Assembly (NCBI GenBank): GCA_963721645.1
Contig: CAVRJK010000002.1
Span: 992,001 to 1,056,000 of the forward strand
Direction of reading: 5' to 3'
DNA from: JALZKA01 sp963721645
GTDB lineage: Bacteria; Actinomycetota; Thermoleophilia; Solirubrobacterales; 70-9
DNA length: 64,000 nucleotides
Within the stretch, counting starts at the first letter, position 1, and each line of letters starts with the position of its first letter. Below, piece after piece: positions 58,839-64,000 of the stretch. The notes beneath the pieces are model-generated. The model ran no database searches. It worked only from the letters and a program-made list of their open reading frames with translations, and was not told the DNA's origin. The position numbers were made by a program, and so were the translations under genes.

Positions 58839-60011
58839 TCAGGCCGCGAGGTGCTCGCGCATCCGCTCGACTGCCTCGGTGATGCGCTCGTCCGGCGTGG
58901 TCAAGGAGATGCGGAAGAAGCCCTCGCCCGACGGGCCGTACATCGAACCCGGTGAGATGATCACGGCCGCTTCCTCCAGCGCCAGTTCGGCGAACGACGT
59001 CGAGGTATGACCATCCGGCACCGGTGCCCAGACATAGATCGTGCCCTTGGGCGAGGCGACGTCCACGCCGATGTCGCGAAGCGCCGTGACGACCAGATCG
59101 CGGCGGCGGGAGTACACGTCGTTCATCGCGTCGATCGCATCAGACGGCGCGTCGAGCGCTGCGGCGCCGGCCAGCTGAACCGCCTCGAACAGCCCGGAAT
59201 CAACATTCGTCTTCAGCCGCCAGTAGGTCTGGATCGCGTCCGCGTTCCCGAGAATCGCGGCGCAGCGCCAGCCGGTCATGTTGAAGCCCTTCGAGAGGGA
59301 GAACACCTCGACCCCGACATCCCTCGCACCAGGCGTCGCCAGGAAGCTCGGCGCGACATAGCCGTCGTACGTCGTCTCCGAGTACGCGTTGTCGTGGACT
59401 ACGAGGAATTCGTGCTTTTGAGCAAGCTCCACCACCTGCTCGAAGAACCCTTCGGGTGCGACGGCCCCGGTCGGATTGTTCGGATAGTTGAGGAACATCA
59501 GCCGCGCCTTGGACAGGGCCATCGGGTCGATGGCGTCGAGATCGGGCACAAAGCCGAGGCTGGGGTCGAGCGGCAGCACGACAGCCTCTGCCCCGGCGAG
59601 CACCGGTCCGCCCGTGTAGACCGGATACCCGGGGTCAGAGGCAAGCGCGATGTCTCCGGGATCCAGGAAGGCAAAGCAAAGGTTGTAGATGCACTCCTTG
59701 GCGCCAATCGCCGGGATGACCTCGGTCTCCGGGTCGATCGCGACGCCGAACCTGCGCTCGTAGAAACGAGCCAGCGCCTCACGGAACTCCGCCCGGCCCC
59801 TGTTCGAGGGGTACTGGTGGGTACTCGGGTCCTCGACAGCGGTCTTCAGTGCCTCGACGATGTGCGGGAAAGTCGGGGTATCCGGGTCACCGATCCCGAG
59901 CGAGATCACGTCGATCCCGGCAGCCTTCTTGTCGGCGACCTTTCGCTCGAGCTCGGCGAACATGTACGGAGGGATCGCCTCGAGGCGCTGCGATGGATCG
60001 GTGCGTGCCAT
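58839..60011 (-). CDS. dapL: LL-diaminopimelate aminotransferase-like PLP enzyme
   Basis: This class I aminotransferase has IPPYMFAELERK, GIGDPDTPTFPHIVEAL, QYPSNRGRAEFREALARF, LNYPNNPTGAVAP and the PLP lysine in FSLSKGFNMTGWR. The pattern is the DapL group, which makes LL-DAP directly from tetrahydrodipicolinate. It sits after dapF, which supports that. Other aminotransferases are close in sequence. ATG 60011 is preferred to TTG 60032, with TAGCCT (minus strand, 60022-60027) ending 10 bases upstream. Confidence 0.85.
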   Translation of the reverse strand: MARTDPSQRLEAIPPYMFAELERKVADKKAAGIDVISLGIGDPDTPTFPHIVEALKTAVEDPSTHQYPSNRGRAEFREALARFYERRFGVAIDPETEVIPAIGAKECIYNLCFAFLDPGDIALASDPGYPVYTGGPVLAGAEAVVLPLDPSLGFVPDLDAIDPMALSKARLMFLNYPNNPTGAVAPEGFFEQVVELAQKHEFLVVHDNAYSETTYDGYVAPSFLATPGARDVGVEVFSLSKGFNMTGWRCAAILGNADAIQTYWRLKTNVDSGLFEAVQLAGAAALDAPSDAIDAMNDVYSRRRDLVVTALRDIGVDVASPKGTIYVWAPVPDGHTSTSFAELALEEAAVIISPGSMYGPSGEGFFRISLTTPDERITEAVERMREHLAA

Positions 60012-60024
60012 GCGGTTGCGCAGG

Positions 60025-60840
60025 CTATCCAAGGCGCTTAAGCGCGGCCACGAGATCGCGCGAGAGCTCGCCGGTCAGGATCGGTTCAGCGGTCCCGGTC
60101 AACGTCATTTCGAGCTCGTCCGTGATCTCCACGGTGAGCTCGCCACCGTCAAGTCGCACGGTAATCGGGCTTGGAGCCCCTTCGAGGAAGGCGGCGACGG
60201 CAGCTCCTGAGGCCCCGGTGCCGGAGGAAAGCGTCTCTCCCACTCCGCGCTCGAAGATGCGCGCACGGACCGTCGATCCGTCCACGCGAGTGAACGAGAC
60301 GTTGGTTCGAGCAGGAAACAGATCCGTGTTGGACTCGATGCCGGGGCCGATCGCACCCAGATCGAGCTCCTCGATCTCATCGCCCACGCTGACCACACAC
60401 TGCGGATTGCCGACGTTCAGCGCCCGGTAGGACCACTCCCTGCCCGCCGAAACCAGGCTGCCCATGCCCTCGTCCCGTGCGGCACCGATGTGCATTCGCA
60501 CCGTTCCCGGCCCGGTGATGATTGGCCGCACTGGACCGGCCTTCGTGATGACCGAGAACTCGTCCGCCTCGGTCCAGCCGGCCGAGCGCAGGTAGAGCAC
60601 AGCTTCGCGCGCACCGTTGCCCGATAGCTCTGCCTCGGTGCCATCGGGATTGAAGATCCGGAGCTCGGCCACGTACTCCGGATCCTCGACGGGCGTGAGC
60701 AGAAGAATCCCGTCCGAACCGACCCCGAAGTGTGGGTCGCAGATCCGCCTGATGCGCTCAGGCGTCAGAGCGAAGGGCAGCGCGGCAGCCTCCACGATCA
60801 CGTAGTCATTTCCAAGCGCTTGCCACTTCTCGAATCGCAC
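60025..60840 (-). CDS. dapF: Diaminopimelate epimerase homologue lacking both catalytic cysteines
   Basis: Family blocks are all here: KWQALGNDYVIVEA, FGVGSDGILLL, FNPDGTEAELSGNGARE, VGNPQCVV and ERGVGETLSSGTGA. DapF interconverts LL- and meso-DAP with two cysteines (73 and 217 in Haemophilus). Here S73 replaces the first (SGNGARE for CGNGARC) and S206 the second (SSGTGA for ACGTGA). Other substrate-binding residues look kept. The 271-residue protein may be a serine-based epimerase, a different enzyme, or inactive. Start GTG 60840, with TATGTT ending 7 bases upstream. Confidence 0.85.
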   Translation of the reverse strand: MRFEKWQALGNDYVIVEAAALPFALTPERIRRICDPHFGVGSDGILLLTPVEDPEYVAELRIFNPDGTEAELSGNGAREAVLYLRSAGWTEADEFSVITKAGPVRPIITGPGTVRMHIGAARDEGMGSLVSAGREWSYRALNVGNPQCVVSVGDEIEELDLGAIGPGIESNTDLFPARTNVSFTRVDGSTVRARIFERGVGETLSSGTGASGAAVAAFLEGAPSPITVRLDGGELTVEITDELEMTLTGTAEPILTGELSRDLVAALKRLG

Positions 60841-60847
60841 TCACGGA

Positions 60848-60853
60848 AACATA
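60848..60853 (-). promoter_or_regulatory. Candidate -10 hexamer (TATGTT) of dapF
   Basis: On the minus strand TATGTT ends 7 bases before GTG 60840. Its far end overlaps the ATG of the divergent PLP-enzyme gene. Confidence 0.4.
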
Positions 60854-62022
60854 TGGCGCGTAACACTTTGTACCGTCGGCGTACGGAACAAACGGTGCCC
60901 CCAGAACTTCCAGAACTTGACCCCTCAACCTTGGCTGTCACGGCAGGCAGAGCAGCTCGCGTGCCTGGAGGCCCCCTGAGCGTTCCTCCGGTCTTGGCCT
61001 CCTCCTTTCACGCCGGCTCTGAGCTCAGCTACGCCCGTGACGGCAATCCCACCTGGGTGGCTTTCGAGGCCGCGATTGGTGCGTTGGAAGGCGGCACCGC
61101 CGTTTCCTTCAGCTCAGGCATGGCCGCGAGTACGGCGATCCTCGAGACCCTGCCGCCGACCGCCCACGTGGTCATGGCCGATTCGGCTTACTCCGAAGTT
61201 CGCGGAATGCTCGCCGAACGCGAGGCAGCCGGGCGCTTGCGGGCAACGTTTGCCGACCCGACCGATGTGGACGCCACGATCGCGCTTTTGCCCGGCGCGG
61301 ACATGCTCTGGCTCGACTCGATAACGAATCCTTTGCTCGACGTTCCCGAGCTCGATCACCTGATCCGAGCCGCCCACCAGGTGGGCGCACTTGTTGTTGT
61401 CGACGCGACGCTCGTCACGCCGATGCTCCAAAGGCCCCTGGCCCTGGGCGCCGACCTCGTCGTACACAGCGCGACCAAAGCAATCGGAGGGCACTCCGAC
61501 CTGCTCCTGGGCGTTGCGGTAGCGCGTTCTGCCGCGACAGCGAGCCGTCTCGTCGACGCCCGGACGATGTTCGGTGCGGTTCCCGGGACGCTCGAGTCCT
61601 GGCTCGCCCTTCGCGGCTTGAGAACCCTCCCCCTTCGGATCGAGCGCGCGCAGGCCACTGCCACTTACCTGGCCGCGCAGGTGGCCGGCCGAGAAGATGT
61701 CGAGTGGATCCGCTACCCCGGCCTGCCGGGCGACCCGTCGGCCCCCATCGCCGCGAGGCTCCTGTCGGGACCCGGCACCATGATCGCCTTCGAGCTCGAG
61801 GGAGGCCCGGAGCGAGCCGAGGCAGTCTGTGAGGCGGTGGAGCTCATCACCCACGCGGCGAGCCTCGGCGGCGTCGAGACCCTGATCGAACGTCACGGAC
61901 GCTGGCGTTGCGCCGCGGACACCCCGCCCGGGTTACTGCGCTTGAGCGTCGGCTGCGAGCACCCCGCCGACCTCTGGCGGGACCTTGAGAGAGCGCTCGC
62001 CCTTACCGCGACCCGCGTCTGA
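60853..62022 (+). CDS. Cys/Met metabolism PLP-dependent enzyme
   Basis: SYARDGNPTWVAFEAAIGALEGGTAVSFSSGMAAS, WLDSITNPLLDV and the PLP lysine in VVHSATKAIGGHSDLL place it in the cystathionine gamma-synthase/lyase family. GTLESWLALRGLRTLPLRI is also typical. Gamma-synthase, gamma-lyase and methionine-related functions cannot be separated by eye. ATG 60853 gives 389 residues. It is divergent from dapF. Confidence 0.9.
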   Translation: MARNTLYRRRTEQTVPPELPELDPSTLAVTAGRAARVPGGPLSVPPVLASSFHAGSELSYARDGNPTWVAFEAAIGALEGGTAVSFSSGMAASTAILETLPPTAHVVMADSAYSEVRGMLAEREAAGRLRATFADPTDVDATIALLPGADMLWLDSITNPLLDVPELDHLIRAAHQVGALVVVDATLVTPMLQRPLALGADLVVHSATKAIGGHSDLLLGVAVARSAATASRLVDARTMFGAVPGTLESWLALRGLRTLPLRIERAQATATYLAAQVAGREDVEWIRYPGLPGDPSAPIAARLLSGPGTMIAFELEGGPERAEAVCEAVELITHAASLGGVETLIERHGRWRCAADTPPGLLRLSVGCEHPADLWRDLERALALTATRV

Positions 62023-62458
62023 GCTTCACCGCGTAAAGCACCCCGGAGCCCAAGAAGAGGACTCCCGTGAGGAGGAGCCAGCGACCCAAGAACGGGTCGG
62101 TACCGAGTCCCGTCGACTCCACGATCTCGGGCTCTGAGAACCCCAGGATGACGGGGAACCAGACGATGAACACGAAGCCCGAAAGGAGCGCGGGGATCCG
62201 CACGAAGTTGATCGAGAAGAGTCCCGGGGTCAGATCGGGCCGCTGGAGTCCCGCTCCGGCGATCACGCCGAGAATCGAGTAGAGGGGGAAGGCCAGCATG
62301 TCGTGCACGACGATGGCCCCGACGAACCAGACCAGGAAGTTGACCGGATGCGCGGTGTCGGCTATCTCGAGGAACGCATACGTCGCAACGGCGAAGCTCG
62401 CGATCACGGCGATCAGATGCAGAGGGCCGGCCCCATATCCCGTACGGAGCTTCGCCAC
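62003..62458 (-). CDS. Four-helix membrane protein of unknown function
   Basis: The 151-residue protein has four helices (about 13-33, 40-60, 86-110 and 125-145) with HLIAVIASFAVATYAFLEIAD and VVHDMLAFPLYSILG. His residues in helices 1 and 2 might bind haem. It lies two bases after the molybdopterin-domain gene, on the same strand. It may belong to that redox system, but I do not recognise a family. Confidence 0.72.
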   Translation of the reverse strand: MAKLRTGYGAGPLHLIAVIASFAVATYAFLEIADTAHPVNFLVWFVGAIVVHDMLAFPLYSILGVIAGAGLQRPDLTPGLFSINFVRIPALLSGFVFIVWFPVILGFSEPEIVESTGLGTDPFLGRWLLLTGVLFLGSGVLYAVKLRRGSR

Positions 62459-62459
62459 C

Positions 62460-63752
62460 TCAGACCACCGTGAACGTCATCGACGAGACCCACTTGGTGC
62501 AGTGCACGCCAGGCAGCGCCGGGACGATAACGCGCGCAGGAAAGCCGTGGTCGAGGGATAGATCCTCGCCATTCACCTTGAGGGCGAGAAGCGACCGCTC
62601 GTCTGCCACCTGAATATCTGCGAGCGTCGCCTGGTTGAAGCTGCCGCCCTCCTCCAGCGATTGAACGGTGACTTCCGCGCCGCCTTCGATTCCGGCCATT
62701 GCGGCAAGGTCTGAAATCCGCACTCCGGTCCAGTCCTGGGTCGTGGACCAACCTTCGACGCACGCGATCGGGAGGGACTCCGTGTGTTGCTCCATCGCGA
62801 GGAGCTCATCGCGCGACAGTTCCACCGGTCCTGCGCCGCCGTCCAGGACGAGCCTCCAGACCGAGGTCGTGCTCGCCGGGTCGATCGCGGCTTCCATCGC
62901 AGTTCTGTTGATCTGGAACTCGTTGGCGCCAGACCCGAACCCGCGGCCGCGGGGGGACAGGAAGGCAAGGCTTCTAAAGGGGCCGCCGGCTACCTGGCCG
63001 ACCGCCATCAACCCCAGACCCAATGAGCCCGCGCCCACGGCCCCCAGGAGTCCCCGGCGGGAGATCGTCGGCGCCTTGGGTGATTGGGGTGTGCTCGTGC
63101 CCTCCTGGAACGTTTCGGGTTTCGTGTGGTTCAGATCGTCACGCAACGGCTTGATCACGCCCTGCTCGCGAAAGGCCCGACGCGCTACGGGGATCTTTCC
63201 CACGATGTGGAGGCCGAGCGCGGCGAGGAAGATGAAAGCCCCGTAGTAGTGCGCGGAAACGAAGCTGAATCCGAACGGGTACCAGAGCTGGATGTTGAAG
63301 ACACCCGTAAAGAAGACGAAGAGACTGCCGCCCACGAGCAGGGCGAGCGACAACCGGTCGAGCAGGTGCGCCGGTGATCGCACCGGGGGCCACTCGAAGA
63401 ACTTCGGCATCGCCGACCAAAGCTTGGCCAGGAGAAGCGGGATGGCTGCGACCCCGGAGATGATGTGTAGGCCCTGCGTGAACGCATAAAGCCAGGCCGG
63501 GCTGGTCGGCCAGTCGAAGAAGTAGAGATCGAAGTTGACCGCGCCCGATCCGGTGATCGAGTTCTCGCCGAGCTCGGGGTAGTAGGCCACGTGCGAGAGA
63601 AAACCCGTGAGCGCACAGACCAGGATCAGGGGCAGGAGCGCCGAGCCCAGAATCGACGTGAGCCAAGGACCGCGCAGCGGACTCTTCCAGAAGTCGCGCT
63701 GGAAGGGGCCTGGCGGCGGCTTCTCGGGAAAGGGCTTTGGCAGCTTGGACAT
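62460..63752 (-). CDS. Membrane molybdopterin oxidoreductase with internal Tat motif
   Basis: The 430-residue protein has four hydrophobic helices (about 30-50, 85-105, 130-152 and 165-185) with histidines in LSHVAYYP, GLHIISG, SAHYYGA and GLHIVGK suited to haem, as in cytochrome b561. A twin-arginine sequence SRRGLLGAVGAG (about 230) then precedes a fifth helix. The outer domain is the sulfite-oxidase/YedY-type molybdopterin fold with the Mo-ligand Cys in PIACVEGWSTTQDWTGV and PARVIVPALPGVHCTKWV. The two folds are joined in one chain. Substrate is not known. Confidence 0.85.
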   Translation of the reverse strand: MSKLPKPFPEKPPPGPFQRDFWKSPLRGPWLTSILGSALLPLILVCALTGFLSHVAYYPELGENSITGSGAVNFDLYFFDWPTSPAWLYAFTQGLHIISGVAAIPLLLAKLWSAMPKFFEWPPVRSPAHLLDRLSLALLVGGSLFVFFTGVFNIQLWYPFGFSFVSAHYYGAFIFLAALGLHIVGKIPVARRAFREQGVIKPLRDDLNHTKPETFQEGTSTPQSPKAPTISRRGLLGAVGAGSLGLGLMAVGQVAGGPFRSLAFLSPRGRGFGSGANEFQINRTAMEAAIDPASTTSVWRLVLDGGAGPVELSRDELLAMEQHTESLPIACVEGWSTTQDWTGVRISDLAAMAGIEGGAEVTVQSLEEGGSFNQATLADIQVADERSLLALKVNGEDLSLDHGFPARVIVPALPGVHCTKWVSSMTFTVV

Positions 63753-63761
63753 GGTGAGGGT

Positions 63762-64000
63762 TCAGTTTCTAAAAGGCTGTATTCGTTGCAGCATTCCATC
63801 TTCGGTGGCCCCGGACACGATGGCCGAGCCGTCGCGGGGGTCAATAGCGATGGTGTTCGGTTGCTCAACGGCCGGATAGCGGTGACGCTCCTCGATGCCG
63901 TTTCGGGTGATCTCGAACTCAACGACCTCGTTCAAGGCCGTCAGCGTGACCCAAAGCCGCTCACGCTCCTCGTCGATGGCGATCCCGTACGGCGTGCCCT
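63762..64000 (-). CDS. Beta-propeller-like protein, C-terminal part
   Basis: The last 78 residues are in the window, running off at 64000. The repeats TPYGIAIDEERERLWVTLTALNEVVEFEITR and NTIAIDPRDGSAIVSGATEDG are propeller blades of the YncE/NHL/streptogramin-lyase type. It ends 9 bases before the oxidoreductase gene, so the two probably form one operon. Full function cannot be judged. Confidence 0.75.
   Translation of the reverse strand, partial: GTPYGIAIDEERERLWVTLTALNEVVEFEITRNGIEERHRYPAVEQPNTIAIDPRDGSAIVSGATEDGMLQRIQPFRN

Noticed and set aside
1..64000. tRNA, rRNA, prophage, integrase or transposase genes
   Set aside because: None recognised on either strand; gaps are short and do not show a tRNA cloverleaf pattern.

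Overview
The window is a GC-rich, gene-dense piece of an actinobacterial chromosome. It most likely comes from the class Thermoleophilia (Solirubrobacterales/Gaiellales-like). This rests on SepF next to YggT, MurT/GatD, a GarA-like FHA gene beside a MerR gene, a WhiG-type anti-sigma (RsiG) homologue, DUF3052 and WS/DGAT. The lineage is an inference. No rRNA, tRNA, CRISPR, prophage or transposase gene was seen.

Layout. 1-3.9 kb: histidine operon hisD(partial)-hisB-hisH-hisA-two small genes-hisF. 3.9-6.5 kb: secreted beta-propeller and a CCA-adding/poly(A) polymerase family enzyme. 6.5-11.8 kb: the conserved block pgeF-yggS-sepF-proC-yggT-lspA-rluD, then a GAF-GGDEF diguanylate cyclase. 11.9-26.3 kb: rpsB-tsf, a secreted hydrolase, pyrH-frr-uppS-cdsA-dxr-rseP, an acyl-CoA synthetase, ispG, a VOC protein and proS (translation, isoprenoid and lipid synthesis). 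26.3-30.7 kb: pgsA, RsiG-like c-di-GMP-binding anti-sigma candidate, zinc-ribbon FHA, MerR, SRPBCC and an alkyl-DHAP-synthase-like flavoprotein. 30.7-46.9 kb: regulators, NAD synthase, a secreted metalloprotease, WS/DGAT, an RlpA-like protein, a CcdA/thioredoxin pair, several small conserved proteins and a cyclophilin. 47-56.4 kb: DAG kinase-murT-methyltransferase-gatD, dUTPase, HflX, a GH114-like enzyme and an epimerase. 56.4-64 kb: a secreted protein, a DMT transporter, RidA, dapL-dapF, a Cys/Met-type PLP enzyme and a membrane molybdenum-cofactor oxidoreductase operon.

Main observations. (1) DapF carries serine at both catalytic cysteine positions and sits beside dapL, which supplies its substrate. 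(2) A 92-residue protein carries one copy of the RsiG c-di-GMP signature, with His in place of Gln. (3) At least 17 genes have a TANNNT hexamer ending 6-10 bases before the start codon, pointing to widespread leaderless transcripts. (4) Five reading-frame breaks are each repaired by removing one base from a short homopolymer, so they look like sequence overcalls. One of them creates a false hisB-hisH fusion. (5) Two families of palindromic REP-like repeats sit between convergent genes. (6) A five-helix membrane protein has an internal twin-arginine motif before a molybdopterin domain, the architecture expected of a Sec/Tat dual-targeted protein.

Genes are tightly packed. Many adjacent starts and stops overlap by four bases, so most functional groups are probably single transcripts.
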